From positions 6,887,001 through 6,951,000 of the forward strand of contig NZ_CP094997.1 in NCBI RefSeq assembly GCF_022869785.1: 64,000 nt of DNA, written 5' to 3'. Below the pieces are notes generated by a model. That model was not told where the DNA came from. It searched no databases and worked only from the letters and a program-made list of their open reading frames with translations. The position numbers were made by a program, and so were the translations under genes. Origin of the DNA: Dyadobacter chenwenxiniae (GTDB taxonomy: Bacteria; Bacteroidota; Bacteroidia; Cytophagales; Spirosomataceae). This document shows, piece by piece, positions 40,721 through 50,103 of this stretch. How positions within the stretch are numbered: position 1 is the first letter of the stretch; each line of letters starts with the position of its first letter.

Positions 40721-41677
40721 ATGACCAAAGTTACCGAGTTCATTCGTCAGGCCGAAGGCAGAACACTTTTCTCAATAGAGATTATCCCACCATTAAAAGG
40801 GCAGAATATCAATGAGTTGCTCAATTCAATCGAGCCGTTGATGGAATTCAAGCCTCCGTTTGTTGACGTTACTTATCATAGGGAAGAATTAATTGACAGA
40901 GTGGGGCAGGACGGGCTGATCGAGCGCATTCCGGTTCGCAAAAGACCAGGCACTGTGGGCATTTGCGCGCGGTTAATGGAGCGTTTTCACGTGGATGCGG
41001 TCCCGCACATTATTTGCGGCGGCTTTACAAAAGATGAAACCGAAGATGTCCTGATCGATCTGCATTATCTCGGTATCGATAATGTGCTGGTTTTGCGCGG
41101 CGATGCTGAAAAATCTGCCGGTGTGTTCAAAGCCAAGCAAGGCGGACACTCGTATGCGTCGGAACTGGTGAAGCAGGTGCACGACATGAACCAGGGGAAA
41201 TTGCTCAATGCGGAAACCGAAATGTGGCCAACAGATTTCTGCATCGGCGTAGCGGGTTATCCTGAAAAGCATTTCGACGCGGCAAGCTTTGACTCCGATT
41301 ATGCGCACTTGCGCAAAAAAGTGGAACTGGGCGCTGATTACATAGTGACCCAGATGTTTTTTGATAACCAAAAGTATTTCCAGTTTGTGGAAAGATGCCG
41401 TGCAGAAGGAATTAACGTTCCGATCATTCCAGGCCTGAAACCTTTGGCTACCAAAAAACAATTAACTGTGCTTGCCGATATTTTCCACCTCGAATTTCCA
41501 AAGGAACTTGTCAGCGAAGTTGAAAAATGTGCAACAGATAAAGACGTGCGAAAAGTAGGGATTGAATGGGGGATTCAGCAATGCAAAGAATTAATGGCAT
41601 ATGGTGTACCCGTGCTCCATTTTTATACCATGGGAAAATCGGATAATGTTGCGCAAATCGCCAGAGCAATCTTCTGA
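40721..41677 (+). CDS. metF: Methylenetetrahydrofolate reductase
   Basis: 318 residues from ATG 40721 (MTKVTEFIRQAEGRTLFSIEIIPP). The longer frame to 40613 would read through the terminator and is rejected. FSIEIIPPLKGQNINELL holds the conserved Glu of MetF. FVDVTYHREE, VLRGDAEKSAG, CIGVAGYPEKHFDAAS and QMFFDNQKYF follow, with IIPGLKPLATKKQL near the end. The FAD enzyme reduces 5,10-methylene- to 5-methyltetrahydrofolate, feeding methionine synthesis together with metX at 19.6 kb. Its upstream terminator implies regulated read-through. It converges with ybjQ. Confidence 0.94.
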   Translation: MTKVTEFIRQAEGRTLFSIEIIPPLKGQNINELLNSIEPLMEFKPPFVDVTYHREELIDRVGQDGLIERIPVRKRPGTVGICARLMERFHVDAVPHIICGGFTKDETEDVLIDLHYLGIDNVLVLRGDAEKSAGVFKAKQGGHSYASELVKQVHDMNQGKLLNAETEMWPTDFCIGVAGYPEKHFDAASFDSDYAHLRKKVELGADYIVTQMFFDNQKYFQFVERCRAEGINVPIIPGLKPLATKKQLTVLADIFHLEFPKELVSEVEKCATDKDVRKVGIEWGIQQCKELMAYGVPVLHFYTMGKSDNVAQIARAIF

Positions 41678-41695
41678 TTGAGCCGTTTCGTTTGA

Positions 41696-42016
41696 TTATT
41701 CGTAGCACACTGCCGTTCCATTCGCGCTGACCATCAGCATCGAACTATTTCCGCCAATGGTTTCCAGGTCAATGTCAACGCCGATCACGGCGTTGGCGCC
41801 TAGTCTTTGGGCCTGATCCATCATTTCACGAATGGCAATGCTTTTGGCTTCCCGCAGGCCTTGCTCGTACGAGCCGGAACGACCGCCCACCACATCCCGG
41901 ATACCAGCCAGAAAATCTTTGAAAAAATTGGCTCCTATGATGGCTTCTCCGTTTACCAAACCAATGTATTTTGTGATTTTTTTACCCTCAATATTCGGCG
42001 TAGTAGTAACAAGCAT
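41696..42016 (-). CDS. ybjQ: YbjQ/UPF0145-family protein
   Basis: 106 residues, the normal YbjQ length. It shows the YIGLVNGEAIIGANFFKDFLAGIRDVVGGRSGSYE core and GANAVIGVDIDLETIG. The fold is a pentameric ring related to heavy-metal-binding proteins, but the function is unknown. It is cytoplasmic and divergent from the nitroreductase gene. An inverted agtgaaat/atttcact lies in the gap (about 42036-42072) and could be an operator, which is weak evidence only. Confidence 0.9.
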   Translation of the reverse strand: MLVTTTPNIEGKKITKYIGLVNGEAIIGANFFKDFLAGIRDVVGGRSGSYEQGLREAKSIAIREMMDQAQRLGANAVIGVDIDLETIGGNSSMLMVSANGTAVCYE

Positions 42017-42119
42017 ATTGCGTCAGGTTGGTTGAAGTGAAATTTATTGAGGCCAATTTAGCGGATTTCACTAAGGAGCCGCCCAAATTAATTGTTTAAC
42101 GGCAAAGTTGTGCACGATG

Positions 42120-42152
42120 TTGGTAAATTTTAGTTACAGATTGCTAGCTTTG
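42120..42152 (+). promoter_or_regulatory. Promoter of the nitroreductase-ABC operon
   Basis: TTG (42120-42122), a 22-base spacer and TAGCTTTG (42145-42152), an exact TAnnTTTG match, 34 bases before the ATG. Confidence 0.55.
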
Positions 42153-42186
42153 TTTTTTTGGCAAATCAGAAGTAAATTTTATTGTA

Positions 42187-42759
42187 ATGGAACAAACAGT
42201 TGAGGCAGTAAATCATGTAATCCGTAACAGACGCAGTATTTTTCCGCCTAGTTATATTGAAAAAGACATTCCTGAGGAGATTTTGTTGACGATCCTTGAA
42301 AACGCCAACTATGCCCCGACCCATAAATTAACAGAGCCCTGGCGTTTCGTCGTTTACAAAGGCGAAAGCCTGAACAAACTTGCCGGATTCTTTACGGAAA
42401 GATATCGCACAGTAACGCCCCCTGAATCGTTTTCTCAGGCGAGATATGACGCAGCAGGCGAGAAAGTGCTTAAATCCAAGGTTGTAGTGCTGATCTGCGC
42501 CGAATTGCACCCTGACAAACTTCCGGAATGGGAAGAAACGGCTGCGGTGGCTTGCGCTGTGCAAAACATGTGGCTGACTGCAACGGCCTACGGAATCGGC
42601 TCATATTGGAGCAGTCCGGGCGTTCTGGACCTTTTGGCCAAATTCGCGGGCGTTCCCGAAAACCAGAAATGTCTCGGATTGTATTTCATGGGCTACCACG
42701 ATGCACCGGAAGCGCCGGCCCGTCGCACACCCATGGAAAACAAGATCACCTGGGCGTAA
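42187..42759 (+). CDS. Nitroreductase-family oxidoreductase
   Basis: 190 residues. IRNRRSIFPPSYIEKDIPEEILLTILENANYAPTHKLTEPWRFVVYKGE is the FMN-binding N-terminus of the NfsB/YdjA type. AAVACAVQNMWLTATAYGIGSYWSSPG and LGLYFMGYHDAPE complete the fold. It is an FMN enzyme that uses NAD(P)H on nitro compounds, quinones or an unknown physiological substrate. The stop codon TAA overlaps the ATG of the ABC ATPase gene (TAATG), so the two are translationally coupled. Confidence 0.9.
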   Translation: MEQTVEAVNHVIRNRRSIFPPSYIEKDIPEEILLTILENANYAPTHKLTEPWRFVVYKGESLNKLAGFFTERYRTVTPPESFSQARYDAAGEKVLKSKVVVLICAELHPDKLPEWEETAAVACAVQNMWLTATAYGIGSYWSSPGVLDLLAKFAGVPENQKCLGLYFMGYHDAPEAPARRTPMENKITWA

Positions 42760-43742
42760 TGAAAAAAGACATCATTACCCTGCGCGCGCAATCCCTTACA
42801 AAGAGCTTTGGTGCAAAGCCGGTTCTGTCCAACATTGATTTACAGCTTAATGCAGGAGAATGGCTGGGCATATTAGGCGAAAGCGGGTCGGGTAAGAGCA
42901 CCTTACTCCGCATTCTGGGCCGTTTTCAGGATGCGGAGCAAGGTAAGGTCTTTTTTAAAGAGCAAGAATTGAAACCTGTAAGCGGCGAGCTCATCCCCGG
43001 GCACGAATCCATCAAGCTCATCCACCAGGAATTTGAGCTTTTCCCTAACCAGACGGTTGAGGAGAACATAGCCTACTCCCTGCGGTTTTATGAGGCTGAT
43101 TACAGGAAGGAAAAGGTGAATGAGCTGCTTTCTGTTACAGGTTTGGAATATGTCAAAAATCAGAAAGCCAAGCTTTTGTCGGGAGGCGAAAAACAGCGTA
43201 CTGCTATCGCAAAAGCATTGGCGGAGCAACCCGACGTCCTGCTCCTCGACGAGCCATTTGCGCATTTGGACAACCACAATCGCCGGGTGCTGGCCAGTGC
43301 GATTGAAACCATGCGCAGGCAACAAAAGATGTCCTGCGTCTTCGTTACACATGAGGCAGCCGATGCATTAGCCTGGTCGGACCGGATTGCGGTGCTGCGG
43401 GAAGGGGAGATTATCCAGATAGGAACGCCGCAGGAGGTTTATAATCAGCCAGTCGACAGTTACGTTGCCGAGTTAACCGGCGACATTAACTGGCTCGCCG
43501 GCGCAGATAATTCGAAACAATTTTACATCCGTCCGGAGAAAATCGAGCCGACGAAGCATCCTGAAAAAAGCAGATGGCAAGGCAAAGTGGAGGCGATCCG
43601 GTTCCATGGAAACCACTGGGAAATCCGTTGTATCAATGCAAAAAAGGAAACATTATCCTTTTACAGAAACCGTATGGATATGCAAGTAGGGCAGTTGGTA
43701 TATTTAACTTACGCTTCAAAAGACCTGAAACGCATCTTATAA
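42759..43742 (+). CDS. PotA/FbpC-like ABC ATPase with C-terminal TOBE-like domain
   Basis: 327 residues from ATG 42759. Walker A is GESGSGKST, the signature LLSGGEKQRTAIAKAL, and Walker B VLLLDEPFAHLD. The C-terminal 90 residues (YIRPEKIEPTKHPEKSRWQGKVEAIRFHGNHWEIRC) form an OB-like regulatory domain seen in importers of the CUT1/Opp-like maltose, spermidine and iron types. No membrane or binding-protein gene is adjacent, so its transporter partner must lie elsewhere. It is coupled to the nitroreductase gene. Its last 6 bases overlap the convergent DUF5686 gene. Confidence 0.9.
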   Translation: MKKDIITLRAQSLTKSFGAKPVLSNIDLQLNAGEWLGILGESGSGKSTLLRILGRFQDAEQGKVFFKEQELKPVSGELIPGHESIKLIHQEFELFPNQTVEENIAYSLRFYEADYRKEKVNELLSVTGLEYVKNQKAKLLSGGEKQRTAIAKALAEQPDVLLLDEPFAHLDNHNRRVLASAIETMRRQQKMSCVFVTHEAADALAWSDRIAVLREGEIIQIGTPQEVYNQPVDSYVAELTGDINWLAGADNSKQFYIRPEKIEPTKHPEKSRWQGKVEAIRFHGNHWEIRCINAKKETLSFYRNRMDMQVGQLVYLTYASKDLKRIL

Positions 43743-46307
43743 GCTGAACCAGAAGGAAATCTTCACAGCAAACGGAGTAACATTCGGATTTTGGAGATAG
43801 GTAAGCCTGTGCACAAAATCCACGCGGCCAAATTTGAGAATGTTATCTATCCCGTAGCCAAGCTCGACGTAAGGCCTGTCTTTCAGTTTATTAAACACCT
43901 GGACTTCATTGCCTGACTCATCTTGTGTTGTGGACAATGCAAGATTCGCGTCGCTTACGCTTCCGTAAAACAGTTTTCCGGTTGCCAGCATCCGCAATTT
44001 GAGCTTTCTGATCGCGGGTATCCTGTTCAATAGAAAGCCTTCAAAGTTGTGTTCCATGCGCAGTGAAACATATCGGTCGCTCATGAATTCGAAATAACGC
44101 ATGAGGTTGAACGCATTGTCAACATAAAAAAGCGACTCATTTCCAAGCGGCGTATACAGCAAGGGATAGGGCAATGTGGAGGGGATCAGACCGAATGTAA
44201 CATTGTAATAAGTCCTGCCGATAACACCGAAGCGAAAGCTCTGTTTAATGTTGAAGGAGAATTTATTATAATTGAAATCTCCGCCCAGAAAATTCCTGAC
44301 TCCCAATGTGTAACGCAATGTGAAAGCCGGGGAATTTCCGTTACCCATGCTGATGCGCTCATTATCATTTTGTAAAAACGTTTCTTTATTGGCAAGCCGC
44401 GTTTCGAGATTTATTTCGGTAATATCAAATGTGCTTTTCACCGGAGATTCGATGCCAGCCTCAGGATTGGTCCGGTAAGTAAATGGAAATAATGGCCTGA
44501 AATCGCGGTGGCGTATCTGAATGCTTCCCGTTAAGCCTTTGACCAGTTCCCTTTTGAAATAAGCTGAAATATCTTCCTGCCAGTATGCCCTGCGAAATGT
44601 TCCGAATCTGGAAAAAGCACCAAATAGTGTATTCGGGCCTATTGTTTCAGCGGAAAGGCCGAGCCGTTCCAGATCTTTGGAATAAGAAATGCCACCAACG
44701 GTCCAGGGTTTCCGGTCAAAAATATAGTCCATTCCGGCGCCGTATTTGAATTCTTTATCCTTGGTTCCAAAAGCCCCGTAACCATTGAAAATCCATTTTC
44801 TGCTGAAACCGGGATCGGTTTTAAAGCCCAGCCGGACGCGGTGGCCTTCAATGTTGTTGTTGGCATATAAAAACAGGTAAGGACCAATGTCAATGTTCCA
44901 TTTGTCGATACGCTTGTATCCGTTTACGAAAATGTTCAGTATCTCGGTGTACGTTTTCACAACAGGCAGGACTTTCAGCGAGTCAACCAGTTGAAATGAA
45001 AGCAATTCTGCGGAACTCAATGCTTCCGGGCGACTCTTTTGCCAGAAAGTGGAATCGTGCTGCATATAATCCTCTTTCAGCTCGATGGCGGTGTCATAAA
45101 ACTTGGGATCGTGTGGGTTATTGATCTTGTATTTTGAATTAGCTGAATAAAATTTCAGCAACATGCCAGCTGTCTGCTTCGTCGGCTCATCCACGTCGAT
45201 CAGCACGCGCGTTTTAGAGGTTACCCATTCATTTTGTTCTTCAAAGAACTCATACGACTGCTGAATTTTTATCTTCTCAATAAAATTCAAATTTGCTCGC
45301 TTGCCCACGCTTGCATCCATTTGCGTCAATGCATACGTGTCGCCGTCCACCCAAAATGATCCTGTGAAAGCAAGATCCTGTTCGTGTTTGGGTTCAAAAT
45401 CAATCTGGTAATCGTATTTGTCGCCGTTTTTTACACTGTCCGACAGATAATATTCATAGTAAACTTTCCAGCTGTCGGCGATCGGGGAAACGAAGTCTTT
45501 GTCTAAGATATTCAGCCAGTTATTGTAAAAATTGTATTGCTGAAATGACGATCCGATCACCTGCGAAACAAGGCTTCCGTCCGTCAAACCCACACCGGAA
45601 ACTTTGGTTTTATTAATAATCTCCTTCTTTTTCTTCGGATTCCGCCGATAATAAACGTCTGATACTGATTCGGATATGAAAATAGGAATAATCGTTTCGC
45701 CATTTTCGCCTTTCACCTCATCATATTTATCGACAATGTGCGTCATTTTTTTGACAGACTTCCTGTTCCTGAATTTCTCGGAAAGGTTGTCAATGTCAAT
45801 CTGGATCTTGTTGTAGCTTTCATATTCGTAAGCATCCAGTTCTTCCGTGTTGTTATTATTTTTCCCCGCTACAATCTTACGCATGATGGCATAAGCCGGA
45901 TTTTCCCCGGCAAAAATCCGTACTTCTCTCAGTTGCAGCGTTCCCGGGGAGAGTTGTATATCAATGGTTTGCTCGGTCAGATCAGGTTTGATCGGTTTGC
46001 TTTTGCTATCATAACCGACATAAGTAACTACGAGCGAATCCGCAGGTGGCGTGAAAGTGATTTGGTAAAAGCCATCAAAATTGGTTGTAGCGCCTGCCAG
46101 CGAAGCTTTTATGCCCACATTAGCGAAAGGAATGGCGTCGCCCGTTGTTGCGTCGGTTATCCTTCCTTTGATAGTATAAGTGGTCTGTGAAAAGGACTTG
46201 GTAGTACAAATAAATGCAAGTAGGAGCAGACAAAGTAATGTCTTTTTCAAGCTATATGTCTGAACCGGGGTGTGTGCCGAATCATTTCCCTCATTCCAAT
46301 TTCTCAT
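43737..46307 (-). CDS. DUF5686/carboxypeptidase-regulatory-like outer-membrane protein
   Basis: 856 residues. After a signal peptide (KKTLLCLLLLAFICTTKSFSQ) comes a carboxypeptidase-regulatory-like plug (YTIKGRITDATTGDAIPFANVGI) and then a long DUF5686 beta-barrel region rich in alternating aromatic residues. It ends in NVTPFAVKISFWFSL with a terminal aromatic/Leu typical of outer-membrane strands. ATG 46307 overlaps the sanA-like stop (ATGA). A TTG at 46250, directly before KKTLLC, would give the tighter signal peptide and is an alternative. The family is common in Bacteroidota but its role is unknown; a TonB-type or cell-surface function is inference. Confidence 0.85.
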   Translation of the reverse strand: MRNWNEGNDSAHTPVQTYSLKKTLLCLLLLAFICTTKSFSQTTYTIKGRITDATTGDAIPFANVGIKASLAGATTNFDGFYQITFTPPADSLVVTYVGYDSKSKPIKPDLTEQTIDIQLSPGTLQLREVRIFAGENPAYAIMRKIVAGKNNNNTEELDAYEYESYNKIQIDIDNLSEKFRNRKSVKKMTHIVDKYDEVKGENGETIIPIFISESVSDVYYRRNPKKKKEIINKTKVSGVGLTDGSLVSQVIGSSFQQYNFYNNWLNILDKDFVSPIADSWKVYYEYYLSDSVKNGDKYDYQIDFEPKHEQDLAFTGSFWVDGDTYALTQMDASVGKRANLNFIEKIKIQQSYEFFEEQNEWVTSKTRVLIDVDEPTKQTAGMLLKFYSANSKYKINNPHDPKFYDTAIELKEDYMQHDSTFWQKSRPEALSSAELLSFQLVDSLKVLPVVKTYTEILNIFVNGYKRIDKWNIDIGPYLFLYANNNIEGHRVRLGFKTDPGFSRKWIFNGYGAFGTKDKEFKYGAGMDYIFDRKPWTVGGISYSKDLERLGLSAETIGPNTLFGAFSRFGTFRRAYWQEDISAYFKRELVKGLTGSIQIRHRDFRPLFPFTYRTNPEAGIESPVKSTFDITEINLETRLANKETFLQNDNERISMGNGNSPAFTLRYTLGVRNFLGGDFNYNKFSFNIKQSFRFGVIGRTYYNVTFGLIPSTLPYPLLYTPLGNESLFYVDNAFNLMRYFEFMSDRYVSLRMEHNFEGFLLNRIPAIRKLKLRMLATGKLFYGSVSDANLALSTTQDESGNEVQVFNKLKDRPYVELGYGIDNILKFGRVDFVHRLTYLQNPNVTPFAVKISFWFSL

Positions 46308-46942
46308 TTTTTTCTTATCTCATTGTTTGAGGTAACATCTGCCGCAGGACGCAATACGTGAACGTCCAGAACAGCCTTCGGTCTTGCCAGGTATTCCCGC
46401 ACCAATGTACGCAGTGAATATCCGTCCGGCACATCCTGCGCTGCAAATGAAATCGCATTAATGCCTTCATTATGAGCTATATATAGTGCCCTTGCATTGT
46501 GGAAATTCTGTGAAATGATCGTGAAGTTGTCCTGATTAAAAACCTCTTTGCAACGAATGATCGAATCGAATGTCCTGAACCCGGCATAATCCAGCGTCAT
46601 GACGTTCTCGGGTATTCCCAGATTCAGTAACGCTCTTTGCATGTCAAGCGGTTCATTGTAATATTGGGAGTCATTATTTCCGCTTAAAATAATGTATTTT
46701 ATTTTTCCTTCCTTGAATAGCCGAGCCGTAGCCTCCATTCTATATTTAAAAAACAAGTTTTCCTTTCCCTTTTCCGATTTCTTGCTTGTCCCTAAAACCA
46801 ACGCTACATCATTGGAAGGCAGATTTTCAATCGAAAAGAAATTGTATTGCCTTGTACAATACACCACCCAGAGGTTACAAAGCAAGATAAAAACCATGCA
46901 CGCAAATAATAAGAGTAATATGGTTTTTATCAATGTCTTCAC
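46304..46942 (-). CDS. SanA/YdcF-like protein (DUF218)
   Basis: 212 residues with one N-terminal membrane helix (TILLLLFACMVFILLCNLWVVY). The DUF218 domain follows: DVALVLGTSKKSEKGKENLFFKYRMEATARLFKEGKIKYIILSGNNDS, then NVMTLDYAGFRTFDSIIRCKEVF and FTIISQNFHNARALYIAHNEGI. This matches SanA/vancomycin-exclusion proteins linked to envelope barrier function, acting in the periplasm. Its stop overlaps the next gene's ATG, so it is the first gene of a two-gene operon with the DUF5686 protein. Confidence 0.9.
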   Translation of the reverse strand: MKTLIKTILLLLFACMVFILLCNLWVVYCTRQYNFFSIENLPSNDVALVLGTSKKSEKGKENLFFKYRMEATARLFKEGKIKYIILSGNNDSQYYNEPLDMQRALLNLGIPENVMTLDYAGFRTFDSIIRCKEVFNQDNFTIISQNFHNARALYIAHNEGINAISFAAQDVPDGYSLRTLVREYLARPKAVLDVHVLRPAADVTSNNEIRKK

Positions 46943-47087
46943 CAGTATACTTGAAGTTGTCTTCCTAATGTACCAACTCTTTGCAAGATTCCGGTCTTCT
47001 GTACGCGATGTTGTACTTCTAAACCGTACGCAGTTAGCAGCGTTTTTTGTTGCTGATTTTCGTTTTTTATTTCTCCGGATGCATCAT

Positions 47088-49934
47088 TTAAAAAAGACCC
47101 AGCTGGTTTTTCTGATCTTTCCCCTTTTTTGGTTCTTTCTTTACTTTTGCTTCTGGTTTGGAATCATCGTCAGTTGTTTCCGGCGTAGCGGTTTCGGACA
47201 GGCTGTTCGCTTTTTGGTCGCTTTCGCCTGTATCCCCGGACTGAGGTCCGGAGTTAGGTGATGGGTCGTCCTTTGGACTCTTTTGTTGCGTGTTGGATTC
47301 GTTTGCGGGGTCTTCGTTTTCTTCTGCTTCCACGTCTGCAACCTCTCCATCCACTGCGTCTCCGTCCGCAACTTCCCCATCCCCAACTTCTCCATCAGCA
47401 ACTTCTGCCGATGTTATAACTTCTTCTTCGGGTTCCGGCAGCGGTTCCAGCCAGCGTACATCTTTAAATTTATCGTTAGGCAGCTTGTTTCCCATTGCCC
47501 GCCAGCCGCGCACATCGACCATTTCTTCAATCAGATATTCCTCCTTCGACTGTTCTTTTGTTGCGGTTTTGGGCAATGTTATTTCCAGTCTTGGGTGCTT
47601 ATCGGTGCTGGCTAGCAGTAACTTACTATTTTTGGCATCACTAATGAATAGGAATTTTTTGTCCCGTGTGGAGGTTTCAATGTTGAAACGTTTGATGAAA
47701 TGGTTTTTCTGTCCACCGTCGAAATAGAGCGCCGTTATAGCCATTTTGGGATCAAACTTTTTGACCAGCAACACTTCATTTGAAACATAATGGTTGGTCA
47801 GATCAAAATTTGTGAGCTCGTAAGAACCTTCTTTGTAGATGACCAAAATGCTGTCAGAAGGGCCGAAGTTGCCCAGATATTCACCTCGTTCATCCCGGTT
47901 AAGGCGCCCGATGATCGGGTCAAACCACATATCCACGCCGCCTAATGTTGAGCGACCGGCTTGTTTCAATGTTATTTTCCTGATCGGATATTTAGTCAGA
48001 ATGTTACCCATCGCGCTGCGGTTCTTGATCAGCAGATCGGCGAAATTGAAGTCGAACTGCTTCACTTTTGCCTTGCTTTGCGCCGAAAGGCTTACTGCAA
48101 TGATCTCAGCTTCACCATTTTCATTTGCCGTAAAATAGGTGATTTTGGATTTGGGCGTTCCTTGGGTGAGGTCATACTCACGATCGCGGGTTACGGCGGT
48201 TATCTGGCATCTTTTAATGTAAGAAACGCCCGTTTTCCCGTCCACATAAACGACGTTATAGACCATGCGTTCATCGTTTTTGACAAAAACCGCACAGTGA
48301 ATAATGTCTTTTCCAACAAAAACTTTTTCCTGAATCTTGGTAACCAGACATCTTCCGTCTGCTTTGAAAACAATGATGTCGTCAATGTCAGAGCAATCGG
48401 TTACGAATTCATCCTTTTTGAGTCCGTAACCAATAAATCCTTCTGCACGGTTTACATACAGTTTCTGGTTATTGGCCGCAACAATATTCGCTGAGATCTG
48501 ATTGAATGCGCGTATCTCCGTTTTGCGTCCACGTCCTTTGCCGTATTTTTTTAGCAAATCTTTATAATACTCAATGGCAAAGCGTGTGATATGCACGAGG
48601 TTATCTTCGGTTTCGGCCAATTCTTCCTCCCATTTTTTCATCAATTCGTCCGCCTTGTAACCATCGTATTTTGAAATACGCTTGATCTTGATCTCAGTCA
48701 GCTCAACAATGTCGTCGTCCGTAATTTCGCGGTAGAATTGCGGCTTGTAAGGTTCAAGTCCTTTGTCAATAGTCCTGATAACGGCTTCGAAAGTTTCGCA
48801 TTCCTCAATATCACGGTAAATGCGGTTTTCGATAAATATTTTTTCCAGGGAACCGTAAAGGATCTTTTCCAGCAAAGCCAAGCGCTTGATTTCCAGCTCG
48901 CGTTGCAGTAAATGAACCGTTTGGCCCGTGTTGTATTTTAAAATCTCTGTTACACCAACAAAATGCGGCTTGTCGGCGATAATGATGCATGCATTGGGGG
49001 AAATGGAAACTTCACATTCTGTAAATGCGTAAAGCGCATCCATGGTAATGTCAGGCGAAACGCCAGGCGCCAGATGCACCTGGATCTCAACTTCCGCAGC
49101 CGTATTATCAACCACTTTCCGGATCTTGATTTTACCCGTATCATTGGCCTTAATGATCGAATCAATGATGGAAGTCGTCGTGGTCCCGAACGGAATGTCG
49201 CGGATGACGAGCATTTTCTTATCCTCTTCCTCGATCCGCGCACGAACTCTTACTTTTCCGCCGCGGTGGCCATCGCTATAATTGGAAATATCAATTTGCC
49301 CGCCGGTAAGGAAGTCGGGGAAAATGGTGACTTCTTTGCCTTGAAGAATGCTGATGGAAGCTTCGATCAGCTCGCAGAAATTGTGCGGGAGAATTTTCGT
49401 AGATAATCCCACGGCAATTCCTTCCACGCCAAGTGAAAGCAGCAGCGGGAATTTTACGGGCAATGTTACCGGCTCGCGTTTCCGTCCGTCATAGGACAGC
49501 TGCCATTCGGTGGTGTCGTCATTAAAAACAATTTCTTTGGCAAAGCGCGACAAACGGACTTCTATATAACGCGCAGCCGCAGCGCCGTCGCCCGTGCGGA
49601 TGTCGCCCCAGTTTCCCTGGGTGTCGAATAGCAATTCTTTCTGACCAATGTTTACAATGGCGTCGTAAATGGAGGCATCCCCGTGTGGGTGATATTGCAT
49701 GGATGAGCCCACGACATTGGCTACCTTATTGAAACGGCCGTCGTCCATCTCGTTCAAAGCATGCATAATGCGCCTTTGAACAGGTTTTAGGCCATCTTCA
49801 ACGGCTGGAACCGCGCGTTCCAGAATTACATAAGATGCGTAATCAAGAAACCAACTTTCATATAGTCCCGAAATGGGCAGTTTATCGTGCAATCCGCTAT
49901 CTTCTACGTCAGGCGTAGCTCCGTTTTCGTCCAT
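47088..49934 (-). CDS. parC: DNA topoisomerase IV subunit A
   Basis: 948 residues. The breakage domain has GLKPVQRRIMHALNEMDDGR, HPHGDASIYDAIVNIGQ and the catalytic Tyr 123 in AAAARYIEVRLSRFA. The C-terminal part is a beta-pinwheel with fewer blades than GyrA, hence topoisomerase IV. The last 110 residues are a low-complexity acidic tail: repeats of the type GEVADGEVGDGEVADGD followed by a Lys-rich stretch, ending in the pentapeptide QLGLF. This C-terminus resembles the QLxLF binding motif for the DNA polymerase sliding clamp. It decatenates replicated chromosomes with ParE, whose gene is not in the window. The tail's low complexity may cause annotation differences at the C-terminus. Confidence 0.92.
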   Translation of the reverse strand: MDENGATPDVEDSGLHDKLPISGLYESWFLDYASYVILERAVPAVEDGLKPVQRRIMHALNEMDDGRFNKVANVVGSSMQYHPHGDASIYDAIVNIGQKELLFDTQGNWGDIRTGDGAAAARYIEVRLSRFAKEIVFNDDTTEWQLSYDGRKREPVTLPVKFPLLLSLGVEGIAVGLSTKILPHNFCELIEASISILQGKEVTIFPDFLTGGQIDISNYSDGHRGGKVRVRARIEEEDKKMLVIRDIPFGTTTTSIIDSIIKANDTGKIKIRKVVDNTAAEVEIQVHLAPGVSPDITMDALYAFTECEVSISPNACIIIADKPHFVGVTEILKYNTGQTVHLLQRELEIKRLALLEKILYGSLEKIFIENRIYRDIEECETFEAVIRTIDKGLEPYKPQFYREITDDDIVELTEIKIKRISKYDGYKADELMKKWEEELAETEDNLVHITRFAIEYYKDLLKKYGKGRGRKTEIRAFNQISANIVAANNQKLYVNRAEGFIGYGLKKDEFVTDCSDIDDIIVFKADGRCLVTKIQEKVFVGKDIIHCAVFVKNDERMVYNVVYVDGKTGVSYIKRCQITAVTRDREYDLTQGTPKSKITYFTANENGEAEIIAVSLSAQSKAKVKQFDFNFADLLIKNRSAMGNILTKYPIRKITLKQAGRSTLGGVDMWFDPIIGRLNRDERGEYLGNFGPSDSILVIYKEGSYELTNFDLTNHYVSNEVLLVKKFDPKMAITALYFDGGQKNHFIKRFNIETSTRDKKFLFISDAKNSKLLLASTDKHPRLEITLPKTATKEQSKEEYLIEEMVDVRGWRAMGNKLPNDKFKDVRWLEPLPEPEEEVITSAEVADGEVGDGEVADGDAVDGEVADVEAEENEDPANESNTQQKSPKDDPSPNSGPQSGDTGESDQKANSLSETATPETTDDDSKPEAKVKKEPKKGKDQKNQLGLF

Positions 49935-50103
49935 AAATGAAGGAGGAACCAGGTTTTAAGTACTCAGTAAATTTTTGTAAGGCCACTATTTCCAGCCGGA
50001 TTGTGATACAGCGCCGTTCCATTCCAAAAGAACGAGACAGGGCAGACTATACCGGAAGACCTAATTGAATTACCTGCTAATATAGCAAATAAAGCGTCAA
50101 TTT

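Noticed and set aside
46692..47261. Long plus-strand frames opposite the SanA-like gene and the parC tail, including 47283-47727
   Set aside because: They are antisense to genes with clear families. The low-complexity acidic tail of parC produces long open frames in other registers.
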